A stretch of DNA of 59,070 nucleotides from Rhodospirillaceae bacterium (GCA_018660265.1 JABJKS010000104.1:1-59070); one strand, 5' to 3'; shown: positions 33,328 to 42,998, numbered from the stretch's first letter. Numbers and translations: made by a program. Notes: generated by a model not told the origin, from the sequence alone.

Positions 33328-34251
33328 ATGCAAAGACGCAGTTTTGGCAAGACCGGATTGGATGTTTCCATCCTGGGCTTTGGCGGCGCACCGGTGGGGT
33401 TTCTGGAAACGGAGCAGAGGGAGGTTGCCGAAATTCTCAACAATCTTCTGGATCAGGGCGTCAATCTGGTGGATACGGCGGCGGGCTATGACGGCTCTGA
33501 AGAGATGATCGGCAAGACCATCAGCCAGCGCCGGAACGACTATATCCTGGTCTCCAAATGCGGTCGGGCCACGGATGGCATCGCGGGCGAAGCCTGGTCC
33601 GAAGCCTGTGTCACCAATACACTTGACCGCGCCTTGACGCGGTTAAAGACTGACTATCTGGATGTCATGTTGCTGCATTCCTGTGATCTGGAAACCTTGC
33701 AAAAGGGCGAGGCGATTGCCGCTCTGGTCAAGGCGCGGGACGCGGGCAAGATCCGCTTTCTAGGTTACGCCGGGGATAATGAGGCCGCAGCCTATGCCGC
33801 CGGGCTGGCGGATGTTTCGGTGATCGAAACGTCCATCAATATTTGCGATCAGGCCAATATCGACAACGTATTGGGCCTGTGCCAACAAAACAACGTGGGC
33901 GTTATTGCCAAACGTTCCATCGCCAACGCCGCCTGGAAAGACGTCTCCGAACAGCGGGGCATGTATGTAAATTATGCCGCCACCTATGCTGATCGCTTGG
34001 CACAGATGGCCATAACGCCCGCGGACCTTGGTTTTGGCCCCGATGATTGGCCTGAAGTCGCCTTGCGCTTTACATTATTTCAGCCGGGGTTGAGCTGCGC
34101 CATTGTCGGCACCACAAAAACCAGCCATGTAGCCACAAATCTGGCGGCGGCAGCCAAAGGACCGTTGCCGGATGCTACCATCGACCAACTGCGGGCAGCG
34201 TTTAGCCGGGCCGAAGCTGGCAGTGGTGAAACCTGGCCCGGACAAATGTAG
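33328..34251 (+). CDS. Aldo/keto reductase
   Basis: A 307-residue NADPH-dependent TIM-barrel reductase. The opening MQRRSFGKTGLDVSILGFGGAPVG is typical, and the catalytic set is visible: Asp/Tyr in VDTAAGYDGSEEMIG, Lys in ILVSKCGRA and the His-bearing strand DVMLLHSCD. The C-terminal cofactor segment LSCAIVGTTKTSHVATNL is present. This resembles the L-fucose/D-threo-aldose dehydrogenase side of the family. GGAGG lies 9 bases before the ATG. The acetamidase gene follows after 14 bases, so the two probably form an operon. Confidence 0.88.
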   Translation: MQRRSFGKTGLDVSILGFGGAPVGFLETEQREVAEILNNLLDQGVNLVDTAAGYDGSEEMIGKTISQRRNDYILVSKCGRATDGIAGEAWSEACVTNTLDRALTRLKTDYLDVMLLHSCDLETLQKGEAIAALVKARDAGKIRFLGYAGDNEAAAYAAGLADVSVIETSINICDQANIDNVLGLCQQNNVGVIAKRSIANAAWKDVSEQRGMYVNYAATYADRLAQMAITPADLGFGPDDWPEVALRFTLFQPGLSCAIVGTTKTSHVATNLAAAAKGPLPDATIDQLRAAFSRAEAGSGETWPGQM

Positions 34252-34265
34252 GGGAGCATTTTGCC

Positions 34266-35207
34266 ATGAATACAATAGTCGAGGCCCGGCCCGACACGGT
34301 GCATTGGGGCTATTTCGAAGCCGCCCGTCCCGGCGTAGCGGAAATCGCCTCTGGTGACCGGGTCACAATTCGCACCATCTCGGGTGCTGCAAATGTTACG
34401 CCGTCAGATGACAGCGCCTTTACAGTGGCGCCTGAACAGCGCGCCATCCACACCGAAGTCACGCGACAGATGCTGCCCGGCCATATCCTAACCGGCCCGG
34501 TTGCCGTTAAAGGCGCGCAGCCCGGCATGGTGCTGGAGGTTCGGATCATCGATATCGAACTGGGGGCTGATTGGGGTTGGAACATCATCCGCCCAGGTTC
34601 CGGCGCCTTGCCGGACGATTTTAGCGAGGAAAGGCTGTTCCATATTGCCCTCGATAAACAGCGTCAGGTGGGCACCCTGCCCTGGGGGCAGGAAGTACCA
34701 CTGGCTCCGTTTTTTGGCGTTATGGGCGTGGCACCCAGCCCGGACCGGGGCACGCTGACGTCCATTATTCCCGGCGATTTTGGCGGCAACATGGACCTAA
34801 AGGAATTAATCCCCGGCACAATTCTGTATTTGCCGATCTTTGTCGAAGGCGGGCATTTTTCCGTCGGCGACGGTCATGCCGCCCAAGGGGATGGAGAGGT
34901 TTGCGTCACGGCCATCGAAACCGGCCTGAACGGCAGCTTTGATTTAATCGTCCGCGACGATATGCATCTGACCATGCCGCGGGCGGAAACGCCCAGCCAC
35001 CATATCACCATGGGTATTAACCCGGATCTGGATGAAGCCGCCCGCCAGGCCCTGCGCGAGATGATAAAACTGATTTGCGAACGAACGGAGCGTAGCCGGG
35101 AGGAAGCCTATACCCTGTGTTCGATCTGCTGCGATTTGCGGGTGACCCAGCTGGTCAACCAGCACAAAGGCGTTCATGCCATGCTGTTGAAAGACCGGCT
35201 GACCTAA
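34266..35207 (+). CDS. Acetamidase/formamidase family protein
   Basis: A 313-residue member of the FmdA_AmdA family, recognised by HTEVTRQMLPGHILTGPVAVKGAQPG, LEVRIIDIELGADWGWN and VEGGHFSVGDGHAAQGDGEVC. These metal-dependent amidases hydrolyse formamide, acetamide or related small amides. Length matches the family. It follows the aldo/keto reductase gene. The downstream convergent PhyH gene stops only 5 bases away. Confidence 0.9.
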   Translation: MNTIVEARPDTVHWGYFEAARPGVAEIASGDRVTIRTISGAANVTPSDDSAFTVAPEQRAIHTEVTRQMLPGHILTGPVAVKGAQPGMVLEVRIIDIELGADWGWNIIRPGSGALPDDFSEERLFHIALDKQRQVGTLPWGQEVPLAPFFGVMGVAPSPDRGTLTSIIPGDFGGNMDLKELIPGTILYLPIFVEGGHFSVGDGHAAQGDGEVCVTAIETGLNGSFDLIVRDDMHLTMPRAETPSHHITMGINPDLDEAARQALREMIKLICERTERSREEAYTLCSICCDLRVTQLVNQHKGVHAMLLKDRLT

Positions 35208-35212
35208 CGGAT

Positions 35213-36007
35213 TTAGGCCAGATTCCGCAAGCGATCCTGGTCATCGGCCATGATGGGGGAGAAATCCCGGGCCGCGTAATATTCCGGCCGCTCGTAGCTT
35301 TCGCCCTTATTGCTGATGATGGAAACATTGAGATAAAGGATCACCCGGCGCAATGGCGTGATATTGACGGTGGAGCCATGCACAACCGTCATATCCATCA
35401 ACAGAACCGAACCCGCCGGTCCCATAATAGGCTCCATGCCGTGCTCATCAGTCAACGAAGCAATGGTTGCGGGCGTTATGTCATAGCGATAGCGGGCGAC
35501 GGTCTCGTAATCATCGTTGCTGGGATCAATAGCCGCCTCGGATACGATGCCGTGTTTGTGAGAACCGGGAATGCCCAGGACCGGGGCGTTGCATGGATTT
35601 ATATCATCCAGAAAAACCCCAATCATGATGCCTTTGGGTTCCGGCAGGCCATCGACCCGATGGTAGGTGCCGAAATCCTGATGCCATTTCACGATGGAGC
35701 CATCGGTCTGTTTCACGTTGACCCGGCTTTGATGCACAAAGAATTTTTCACCCAGCAGCTGTTCGGCTGCGGCGACCAGGTCAGGATGGCGAACCAGGGC
35801 ATTAAAACGATCATCGATCAGATGCATGCCATAGACCACATGCGGGGCCCCGTTATTCTCCCGCGCCACTTCGGGTCCATCCCGGTTGGTGACGGCTTCG
35901 ACAGCAGCATTCAGGACCGCGACCTCGTCCCCATCCAGCATTGAGGGCAGGACAATCCAGCCTTTGTCGCCATATTCCCGAACCTGGCTTTCATTGAGAA
36001 CTGTCAT
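35213..36007 (-). CDS. Phytanoyl-CoA dioxygenase (PhyH) family protein
   Basis: A 264-residue Fe(II)/2-oxoglutarate oxygenase. The iron facial triad is recognisable: His and Asp in VKWHQDFGTYHRVDG and the distal His in MDMTVVHGSTVN, with the 2-oxoglutarate Arg in TPLRRVILYLNVS. Members hydroxylate lipids, amino acids and natural-product intermediates; the substrate here is unknown. Its ATG overlaps the stop codon of the aldolase gene by one base (TAATG), so translation is coupled. It is last in a long minus-strand run beginning near 41.7 kb. Confidence 0.88.
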   Translation of the reverse strand: MTVLNESQVREYGDKGWIVLPSMLDGDEVAVLNAAVEAVTNRDGPEVARENNGAPHVVYGMHLIDDRFNALVRHPDLVAAAEQLLGEKFFVHQSRVNVKQTDGSIVKWHQDFGTYHRVDGLPEPKGIMIGVFLDDINPCNAPVLGIPGSHKHGIVSEAAIDPSNDDYETVARYRYDITPATIASLTDEHGMEPIMGPAGSVLLMDMTVVHGSTVNITPLRRVILYLNVSIISNKGESYERPEYYAARDFSPIMADDQDRLRNLA

Positions 36008-36789
36008 TATTTGCCTTTCAAACCGTCTTTCAATCCACCGATCCCGGCCGCCAACGCATCCCCCAGCAGGCCCATGTCATAGCTGTAGGTTATCATGCGA
36101 TAGCCCCGGTTCAGGGCGTCATGGCCCCATTCCGGGTTTGGTGCCAGGGTGGCGGCGGTCTTGCCATGCTTGGCAGCGGTTTCGGCAATCTTGTCCACAG
36201 CGCGCTGTAGATCCGGGTGATCGAATTGTCCCGGAATGCCCAAAGACAATGACATATCCGCATGGCCCAGGTGGGCTGCGTCAATGCCATCTACGCCTAA
36301 AATTTCGTCAATATTCTCCAACCCCGCCTTGGTTTCAATCAACACGGTGGTAAAGGTACGCTCCATGGCAGCGACGGCCTTTTCCGCCATGTCACCGCCT
36401 GTATAGTCATCATGGGCCCCGCCAAAAATGGCACCGCGAATGCCCCTCGGCGGGTAGCGGTTCCAGCGGACCAGCTCGCGGGCTTCCTCGGCACTTTCAA
36501 CCATTTGATACAGCATGCCAAAGGCACCCACGTCCAACAGGCGGGAGGTGAATTGGTATTCTTTCCCCGGTGGCCGGGCGAAGGGAATGACGCCGGCGCC
36601 TGCACAAAGGGCAAATTGGGTTTTCATATCCTCAATCGTGAAACCACTATGTTCCAGATCATAGAAAACGAAATCAGCGCCTGAATTAGCCATGATACGC
36701 GGCAGGCCGGGACTGAGGAATTCAAAGATCATAGTGCCGAACAAAGTTTCGCCGGCGGCAAGCCTTGTCTTTACAGGATTGGGACGCAT
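36007..36789 (-). CDS. HpcH/HpaI-type aldolase
   Basis: A 260-residue class II pyruvate aldolase of the HpaI family. The metal/substrate segments GADFVFYDLEHSGFTIEDM, VLIETKAGLENIDEIL and DAAHLGHADMSLSLG are conserved. These enzymes cleave 2-oxo-4-hydroxy acids to pyruvate and an aldehyde, or run in reverse. The gene sits between PhyH (overlapping) and a glyoxalase-like gene (24 bases upstream), consistent with one degradative operon. Confidence 0.9.
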   Translation of the reverse strand: MRPNPVKTRLAAGETLFGTMIFEFLSPGLPRIMANSGADFVFYDLEHSGFTIEDMKTQFALCAGAGVIPFARPPGKEYQFTSRLLDVGAFGMLYQMVESAEEARELVRWNRYPPRGIRGAIFGGAHDDYTGGDMAEKAVAAMERTFTTVLIETKAGLENIDEILGVDGIDAAHLGHADMSLSLGIPGQFDHPDLQRAVDKIAETAAKHGKTAATLAPNPEWGHDALNRGYRMITYSYDMGLLGDALAAGIGGLKDGLKGK

Positions 36790-36813
36790 GTAATTGTCTT
36801 CCCCTAGTTTGTG

Positions 36814-37650
36814 CTAAACAACGAATTCCAAGACCGTGTCGAAATCAGGCTGGCGCACGATCACGCGACGGCCATCGTCGATCATCGGTACCGGATTATC
36901 CATTCCGGCAACAATATCCCGAATTTTGTTGAGGTTATCGGTTTTGATCACCAAGGCCCCAAAAACGGAACTTCGCCCCGCCATTGCAGAGGCTGCTTCG
37001 CCATAACGGGCAGCATAGGCATCCGGCGTCATGACCGTGATCCGTGCGCCCGCAATAGGGACGGCCAGGCTGCCGCCGGTACCCGTGACTTCCGAGTGCA
37101 GCAGTTTGGAAAATTTCTCCGCCTCCCCCTCGTGATCCGTGGAAGCGATGACAAATTCCGGCATCGCGAGGGCACCATTGGCGTGGTTTTGCCATTCGGG
37201 CCGCCAGACCAGTTCCGGTGTTGCATGTTCGCAATAATAGACCCGGCCACCAGGGAATGTCCCTTGGGCTACGGCGACCGTCCGGAAGGCGGCATCCTTT
37301 GCCCCACCTGGCAATTCCACCGGCCGGGTGAAGGCCTTGGGCGGATCGCCGGCCATGCCCAATGACTGCATATGGGCGAACGTGTCATCCACATTCGGGG
37401 TCTTAAAGACCAGGCCATTGATGCCGACAGGTGCCTCGGCAATATCCTTGCGCGGGTTTTCCGCCCCGGGGGGAAGGGCAATCAGCTCCATATAATCCGT
37501 GCCAAAGATCATCAGATGGTTTATGGAGCCGAGGGAGTGATAGCCCCGATCCGTCAGTGAGAAGCCCAGGTCCGTGAACAGGCCCTGGGCCCGGTCCATA
37601 TCGAATTGCACGTTGATGACTGTGTGGTCCAGTTGAGCGCGTTCGGGCAT
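36814..37650 (-). CDS. VOC-superfamily glyoxalase-like protein
   Basis: A 278-residue protein of the vicinal-oxygen-chelate superfamily, Glyoxalase_5-like type. It starts LDHTVINVQFDMDRAQGLFTDLGF and has the metal-type segments HLMIFGTDYMELIAL and GRVYYCEHATPELVW, then a second, more diverged half with IDDGRRVIVRQPDFDTVLEF. Members bind a metal and act on ring or hydroxy-keto substrates. Specific activity is unknown. It is 20 bases downstream of the thioesterase gene. Confidence 0.82.
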   Translation of the reverse strand: MPERAQLDHTVINVQFDMDRAQGLFTDLGFSLTDRGYHSLGSINHLMIFGTDYMELIALPPGAENPRKDIAEAPVGINGLVFKTPNVDDTFAHMQSLGMAGDPPKAFTRPVELPGGAKDAAFRTVAVAQGTFPGGRVYYCEHATPELVWRPEWQNHANGALAMPEFVIASTDHEGEAEKFSKLLHSEVTGTGGSLAVPIAGARITVMTPDAYAARYGEAASAMAGRSSVFGALVIKTDNLNKIRDIVAGMDNPVPMIDDGRRVIVRQPDFDTVLEFVV

Positions 37651-37670
37651 ATCAGCCTCCCTAGAAAATG

Positions 37671-38114
37671 TTAGCCAACCAATGTCGCGTAGGTGCCACG
37701 GCCGATCGCGACCAGTTGTTCCTGCTCGTTCAGCACATCGATATCCACCACCGTGACGGTTCGCCCCGTGCGGCGCACCGTGGCCACTGCCGTCAGGCTG
37801 TCGCCCACGGCGGGTTTCAGATAGTCGATGCGGATGTTGATGGTCGGCACCCCGCCGCCCAACAACATTCCGATGGCGTAGTCTCCCACTGTATCAATGA
37901 ACGATGCAATAGGCCCGCCGTGAAACTGTTTCGTGCCCGCTACCCGTTCCAGGCTGGGGCTCATGGGCATTTTCACCGCCAATGTGGACGTATCGTAATC
38001 CATGGACAAGGCTTCCAGTCCCATGATCGAGATGGCGGGGGAGCCGTCGAATTTTTCCTGAATGTCTTCGAGACTCATACGTTCCGGGCCCGGACGTTCT
38101 GTTTTGTCATTCAT
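37671..38114 (-). CDS. PaaI-type hotdog thioesterase
   Basis: A 147-residue single-hotdog protein. The catalytic region is KQFHGGPIASFIDTVGDYAIG with the Asp/Thr pair, followed by INIRIDYLKPAVGDSLTAVATVRRTGRTV. Such enzymes hydrolyse acyl-CoA or aryl-CoA thioesters, often in aromatic or branched-acid degradation. The ATG at 38114 has GGAGA 8 bases upstream. It is 19 bases after the MDR gene stop. Confidence 0.88.
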   Translation of the reverse strand: MNDKTERPGPERMSLEDIQEKFDGSPAISIMGLEALSMDYDTSTLAVKMPMSPSLERVAGTKQFHGGPIASFIDTVGDYAIGMLLGGGVPTINIRIDYLKPAVGDSLTAVATVRRTGRTVTVVDIDVLNEQEQLVAIGRGTYATLVG

Positions 38115-38133
38115 AACCAAATTCTCCGATGGC

Positions 38134-39144
38134 TCAGGGCGTCAGCACGACTTTGCCAAAGACCACCCGGTCTTCCAGCAGGCGGAAGGCTTCGTTGACC
38201 TCTTCCAGCGGCAATGTTTGATCAATTACCGGCTTTAGCGAACCGTCAGATAACAGATCCAGCAGGGTGGTCAGATCCTCCCGCAGCCAGCCATTGGCAC
38301 CCAGGATCTTCAACTCGTACGACCAGATAAAACGTAGATCTTCCGCCGGGTCATAGCCCGCCGTCGCACCACAGGTCAGGACTTTACCGCCCCGGTGCAG
38401 AACCCGCAGACCCGGCACCCAGGTATCACCGCCGGTGAAATTGACGACCACATCGACGCCATCGTCAAAGCGGCGACGGTGGGGCTTGCCGAACTTGGTC
38501 CAGACCGCCTTCATGAAATCTTCTTCGACATAGTTGATCAGATGATCCGCGCCAATACCGGCCAACCGGTCCAGCTTATCCTGGCTCGAGGCGCAGGCGA
38601 TGACTTCGCAGCCCACGCGCTTGGCCAGTTGCACGGCACAGGTTCCAACCCCGCCCGAGGCACCGAGGATCAAAACCTTGTCGCCTTTCTGCACCTCACC
38701 AATGGTGTACATCATGCGCAACGCGGTGCCGTAGGCGACCGGCAGGCAGGATGCTGCTTCGTAGGAGACATTGTCCGGCAGGTGAACCAGATGATGGGCT
38801 GGAACTTTGCAATATTCCGCCAGGCCGCCGTGCCACATCTCGCCGATCAGACCGCCGGGGCCAACCCGGTCCACAGGATCGATCATGACCCGGTCGCCCA
38901 CCTTCCAATCAGTGATATCGGAACCTAACTCGACAATCTCGCCAGAGAAATCCAGGCCCATGATGCAAGGCATGGGCACCTTGATGCCGGGCATGCCCTT
39001 GCGGGTAAAGATGTCGTGATAGTTCAGGGACGTCGCGCCTACCCTGACGATGACATCTTCTGCGCCCGGTTTTGGGTCGGGGAAATTGTTGTCGATACGG
39101 ATCGATCCCGGACCGCCATGTTCGTCGATTACTGCCGCTTTCAC
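38134..39144 (-). CDS. MDR-family alcohol dehydrogenase/quinone oxidoreductase
   Basis: A 336-residue medium-chain dehydrogenase. The N-domain has SLNYHDIFTRKGMPGIK, and GLDFSGEIVELGSDITDWKVGDRV; the catalytic-zinc Cys and the four-cysteine zinc lobe are absent (DPVDRVGPGGLIGEM occupies that loop), so it is probably zinc-independent. The cofactor domain shows LILGASGGVGTCAVQLAKRVGCEV with ACASSQDKLDRLAGIGAD, favouring NADPH. Likely a reductase of an enone or acyl intermediate in the same operon. Confidence 0.86.
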   Translation of the reverse strand: MKAAVIDEHGGPGSIRIDNNFPDPKPGAEDVIVRVGATSLNYHDIFTRKGMPGIKVPMPCIMGLDFSGEIVELGSDITDWKVGDRVMIDPVDRVGPGGLIGEMWHGGLAEYCKVPAHHLVHLPDNVSYEAASCLPVAYGTALRMMYTIGEVQKGDKVLILGASGGVGTCAVQLAKRVGCEVIACASSQDKLDRLAGIGADHLINYVEEDFMKAVWTKFGKPHRRRFDDGVDVVVNFTGGDTWVPGLRVLHRGGKVLTCGATAGYDPAEDLRFIWSYELKILGANGWLREDLTTLLDLLSDGSLKPVIDQTLPLEEVNEAFRLLEDRVVFGKVVLTP

Positions 39145-39180
39145 TTTGACTGCTCCTATCGCCGCCCCATTGTGGGGGGC

Positions 39181-40695
39181 CTAATTTCCTGCTTGGTGCC
39201 AGATTTCCCGGCCACGTGTTTCCAACCCCTTGCGGTCAATCTTGCCGGGCCCGGCCAGGGGCAATTCATCCATAAAAATCACCATGCGTGGGTGTTGAAA
39301 CGCCGGCGCATTGGTCAGGGCATGTTGCTTAACCTCGTCCTCGGTCACGGTGGAGCCGAAACTCCGCACCACAAAGGCGATGGGTTTCTCGCCCTTGATG
39401 TCGTCGGGCACAGGCACGACACAGCTTTGTTCTACGCCCACATGGCTGACCAGCACGCCCTCGACCTCGCCGGGATATATATTCTCGCCGCCGCAGACGA
39501 ACATATCGTCGTCCCGGCCCACGAAGTAATAATTTCCGTCTTCATCACGGCGAAAGACATCGCCACTGTCGTACCAGCCATCTTCCGTGATTACCTCTGC
39601 CGATTTTTCCGGCAGGTTGAGATATCCCAGGGTGTTGGCAGGTGTACGCTGCCAGCAAACGCCCTCGTCCGCCTCGTTGCCATCCTTGTCGATCAGTTTG
39701 ACATCGACCTCGGCCACCTTGCGGCCCACGGACATGGGCGGCACCGGTTTACCGCCCGTGGCACCAAAGACCATGGGACCGGCTTCCGTGGTGCCATAAC
39801 CGTTCATGACAGAGGCGCCGGGAAAAATCTCCTCCACCCGGGCCCAAAGTTTCGGTGAGACCGGGGCCGAACCCATGCGCACAATAGAGACAGTGGATAG
39901 ATCAAGGCTAGTCAGCAGATCCTCTTCCATAAAGGCCATGGCCAGCATGGTGGGCACAGACGTTATCCAGGTGCATTTAAAACGCGCGATAGCTTCCAAA
40001 TAATGCCGGGCGTCGAATTCGGGCAGCAGCACGGTGGAGGTGGATGCCGCATGGCCGAACAGGCAGGTGCACAAGGCGTTCATGTGATACAGCGGTGCGG
40101 CGATCAACAGGCGATGATGGTTCAAGGGCCAATTCGCCATACGTCCGCGCAAGGCCCAAAGATGGCCATGTTGCGTCAGGGGCACGCCCTTGGGGCGACC
40201 GGACGAGCCTGAGGTATAGAGCACCATGGCGACATCTGTTTCATCAGGGCGCACCGCCTCGAAGTCGCCCGGCTCCAGCAGGCTATCAAAGCTTTCTGCG
40301 CCTTCTGCGTCAAAGTTGGTCACTGGCAGATCGGCGGTGAATAAATTGCGCCGCGCACCGTCGCAGAACACATGCTTCACCGAGGCGTCCGCCAAAACGA
40401 AATCAACCAGTTCGCCGGGGAATTTGTAGCTGATGGGCGTCGCCGTCATGCCGGCCCGCAAAATGCCCAGATAGCTGATCAGGAACTCCGCCCGGTTGGC
40501 CGACAATAAGGCTACCGTGTCGCCCCGGCGCAAGCCGCGGGCCAGCAAACCGCGCGCGCAGGCGTTGGCCGCATCGTCGATTTCCCGGTGGCTATATTCC
40601 GTCGGGTTGTCCCAGTCCCGGCAATCGATCAAGGCCAGATTATCACCGCCTAAATCGGGATCGTATAGGGCGCCAAGATTATATGCTGAGATCAT
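39181..40695 (-). CDS. Class I adenylate-forming ligase (acyl/aryl-CoA synthetase)
   Basis: A 504-residue ANL-superfamily enzyme. The P-loop core VLYTSGSSGRPKGVPLTQHGH, the acyl-site motif VMNGYGTTEAGPMVFGA, the hinge YDSGDVFRRDEDGNYYFVGRDDDMFVCGGENIYPGEVE, and the catalytic Lys near LPLAGPGKIDRKGLETRG are all intact. It activates a carboxylic acid as acyl-AMP and, most likely, transfers it to CoA. With the thioesterase, aldolase and oxygenases of the operon it suggests degradation of a carboxylic or aromatic acid; the substrate is not deducible. Confidence 0.9.
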   Translation of the reverse strand: MISAYNLGALYDPDLGGDNLALIDCRDWDNPTEYSHREIDDAANACARGLLARGLRRGDTVALLSANRAEFLISYLGILRAGMTATPISYKFPGELVDFVLADASVKHVFCDGARRNLFTADLPVTNFDAEGAESFDSLLEPGDFEAVRPDETDVAMVLYTSGSSGRPKGVPLTQHGHLWALRGRMANWPLNHHRLLIAAPLYHMNALCTCLFGHAASTSTVLLPEFDARHYLEAIARFKCTWITSVPTMLAMAFMEEDLLTSLDLSTVSIVRMGSAPVSPKLWARVEEIFPGASVMNGYGTTEAGPMVFGATGGKPVPPMSVGRKVAEVDVKLIDKDGNEADEGVCWQRTPANTLGYLNLPEKSAEVITEDGWYDSGDVFRRDEDGNYYFVGRDDDMFVCGGENIYPGEVEGVLVSHVGVEQSCVVPVPDDIKGEKPIAFVVRSFGSTVTEDEVKQHALTNAPAFQHPRMVIFMDELPLAGPGKIDRKGLETRGREIWHQAGN

Positions 40696-40810
40696 ATCTG
40701 TTCTTTATAGCTGCATTGTAGCTGCGGTGGATGGGCGGCATGCGGGGCCCGAACTGTATGTGTCACCGCCCGTTCAAGTCAAGACTGCCCACTGCTTTTT
40801 GGACCCATCG

Positions 40811-41716
40811 CTACATATTCGAGGTGCTCGGCTCAAACCCCGCGGCGCGTTCGTCCCGTGCTGTGGCGACCAATTCGCTGGCCGGGTCGCCGGCAATGCG
40901 AGTGTGCTGCATGATCCGTGTTTCGCCATAATCATAGGGCTGGGCCGCGTGCAGGATACAGCGGTTGTCCCACATCACAGCATCACCTGGTTGCCAGGCA
41001 TGATAATAAGTTCGCGGTGCCTGGCAGGCGAAATCCAATAGATCATTCAGCAGTTGTTCGGATTCCTCTTCCCCCAGGCCCGGAATGCCATAGGCGTGGC
41101 GGCCGATAAACAAAGATTTCCGCCCCGTCACCGGGTGGGTCTTGACCAATGGCCGCAGGGGCGCACCCTTATTGTGATAGCCATAGGCGGTGCCGGTCTC
41201 GACGATATGGCCGATCTTGGACTGGGATTGATAGAGGGAATGATGCGCCGACAGATCTTCAATCCGTTCCTTCATTTCATCGTCCAGGGCGTCATAGGCT
41301 GCCCGCATATCCGCACACGCGGTGCCGCCGCCTGATTTCGGTACAACAATGGCCGACAATATGGACGCTTTGGCGGCCAACGGCATGTAAGAGCTGTCCG
41401 TATGCCAGCCTTCGTTGCCGCGCAACGCCTTAAAGCGATGCTCATCAGGTTGCAGGACGCTGCCATCTGCCTTTTTATTGGTGATCTTTACGGCCTTTTG
41501 ATCCTTGTTGGCACGCAGATGCTCAATCTCACCAAAGCGCAACGCAAAGTCGACCTGATCCTCTTCCGACAGACCCTGGTTCGGAAAAACCAGCATGCCA
41601 TATTCGTGGAAGGCATCTTCGATTTCGTTCCAGGCATCATCATTCAGATTGGCCAGGGCCACGCCCGTGATCCGTGCGCCAAAGGTTGCGTCGATGGGTG
41701 TGACGGTCGGTTTCAT
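40811..41716 (-). CDS. TauD/TfdA-family 2-oxoglutarate dioxygenase
   Basis: A 301-residue Fe(II)/2-oxoglutarate dioxygenase. His-x-Asp lies in EGWHTDSSYMPLAAKAS, the distal His in MWDNRCILHAAQPYD, and the 2-oxoglutarate Arg in ETRIMQHTRIAGD. The N-terminal FGARITGVALANLNDDAW is the family hallmark. Members hydroxylate taurine, alkyl sulfates, 2,4-D and related acids. The ATG at 41716 has AGGAAA 8 bases upstream. It lies 115 bases before the ligase gene on the same strand, divergent from the luciferase-like gene, and may head the operon. Confidence 0.9.
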   Translation of the reverse strand: MKPTVTPIDATFGARITGVALANLNDDAWNEIEDAFHEYGMLVFPNQGLSEEDQVDFALRFGEIEHLRANKDQKAVKITNKKADGSVLQPDEHRFKALRGNEGWHTDSSYMPLAAKASILSAIVVPKSGGGTACADMRAAYDALDDEMKERIEDLSAHHSLYQSQSKIGHIVETGTAYGYHNKGAPLRPLVKTHPVTGRKSLFIGRHAYGIPGLGEEESEQLLNDLLDFACQAPRTYYHAWQPGDAVMWDNRCILHAAQPYDYGETRIMQHTRIAGDPASELVATARDERAAGFEPSTSNM

Positions 41717-41823
41717 AAGATTTTCCTGTCTTGCGGGTTGGGCCACGCTTGGTGCACATTATGACGAACCATTTGCGTCAAAGGCAAGTCTTTGCCGCAT
41801 GGGTCATGTATGGAGAACGAACA

Positions 41824-42891
41824 ATGCAGTTTGGTTGGCTTACCCTATCGCTATCCCCCTCAGGTGAAGAAGACGGTCCCAGGATCGATCAACAGATCGA
41901 ACAGGTCTGTTATGCGGAACAGTTGGGCTTTTCCGATGTCTGGCTGACCGAACACTATTTTACCGGCGAAAGCGTCTATAACGACGCCGTGGTCTTTGCC
42001 GCTGCCCTGGCCATGCGCACGGAACGCATTCGCATTGGCTTTGCCGTGGTACAGCTGCCGTTTCATCACCCCATACGCCTGGCGACCCAATTGGCCTTGC
42101 TGGATAATCTATCCAAGGGACGGATCGACGTGGGTGTGGGCAAGGGCACGGTCTATAACGAATATGAATTCGTCGGTCATGGCCTGCGCAGCGACGACAG
42201 CCGGGAGCGTATGGACGAGGCGATTGATATTCTGCAACGGGCCTGGACCGAAGCGCCCCTGGTCTATAAGGGCAAATTCCATAGCCTCGAGATACCGGAA
42301 CTGCGTCCCCGCCCGGTGCAACAACCGGGCCCGCCCCTGTGGCGCAGCGTCATTTCGCCCAATTCCTTCACCGAATGTGGGCGTTTGGGCATCCCAATTC
42401 TGACGGCGCGCCTGGGCGTGGAAAAAATCAAAGACCGTTGGCAAACCTATCGCGCCGGCCTGGACGAAGGCGGCCACGATGAAGCTACGAAACAGCGCCT
42501 GATGGGCCAGATCGCCCTGTGGCGCAACGTCTATGTGGCGGAAAGTGATGCCAGGGCAGAGGATGAGCTGTGTCAATTGCTCCTCGATACGCGGGAACAC
42601 ATGATGCATGTGCGCCAGGCCCATAACCCGGATGACTTCGTAATCGACCCCGCGATGCTGAACCCCTGGACTGATCCCGCGATCAGTGACAGTGATGCGC
42701 TGCCTTATGTGCTTGAAACCGGTTGCCTGTTCGGATCACCAAAGCGGGTACAGGAACAGGTGGCGGAGCTGCGGGAGGTGGGTGTCCAGCATCTGTTATG
42801 CCAGACCGGCTTCGGCGATATGAACCAGGAACAAAACCTCGCCTCCATGCGCCGCTTCGGTGAACAGGTGATGCCGGCATTCGCGACCTGA
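41824..42891 (+). CDS. LLM-class flavin-dependent oxidoreductase (luciferase-like)
   Basis: A 355-residue bacterial-luciferase-like monooxygenase or reductase. Recognised by MQFGWLTLSLSPSGEE, SDVWLTEHYFTGESVYNDAV, ERIRIGFAVVQLPFHHPIRL and LLDNLSKGRIDVGVGKG, the barrel strands binding FMNH2 or F420. No flavin reductase partner is encoded nearby. Substrate unknown. GGAGA lies 8 bases before the ATG. The 107 bases after the stop, before the convergent hypothetical gene, contain no clear terminator. Confidence 0.88.
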   Translation: MQFGWLTLSLSPSGEEDGPRIDQQIEQVCYAEQLGFSDVWLTEHYFTGESVYNDAVVFAAALAMRTERIRIGFAVVQLPFHHPIRLATQLALLDNLSKGRIDVGVGKGTVYNEYEFVGHGLRSDDSRERMDEAIDILQRAWTEAPLVYKGKFHSLEIPELRPRPVQQPGPPLWRSVISPNSFTECGRLGIPILTARLGVEKIKDRWQTYRAGLDEGGHDEATKQRLMGQIALWRNVYVAESDARAEDELCQLLLDTREHMMHVRQAHNPDDFVIDPAMLNPWTDPAISDSDALPYVLETGCLFGSPKRVQEQVAELREVGVQHLLCQTGFGDMNQEQNLASMRRFGEQVMPAFAT

Positions 42892-42998
42892 CGGCGTTTT
42901 CGTAGGACGTTTCGTAGCAATATTCGTTGTTGCGCAGAGAGGCCCTTGCGGGGCGCAGATGTTCGAAGCCCGAGAGGATTATAATATGACCGGAACCT

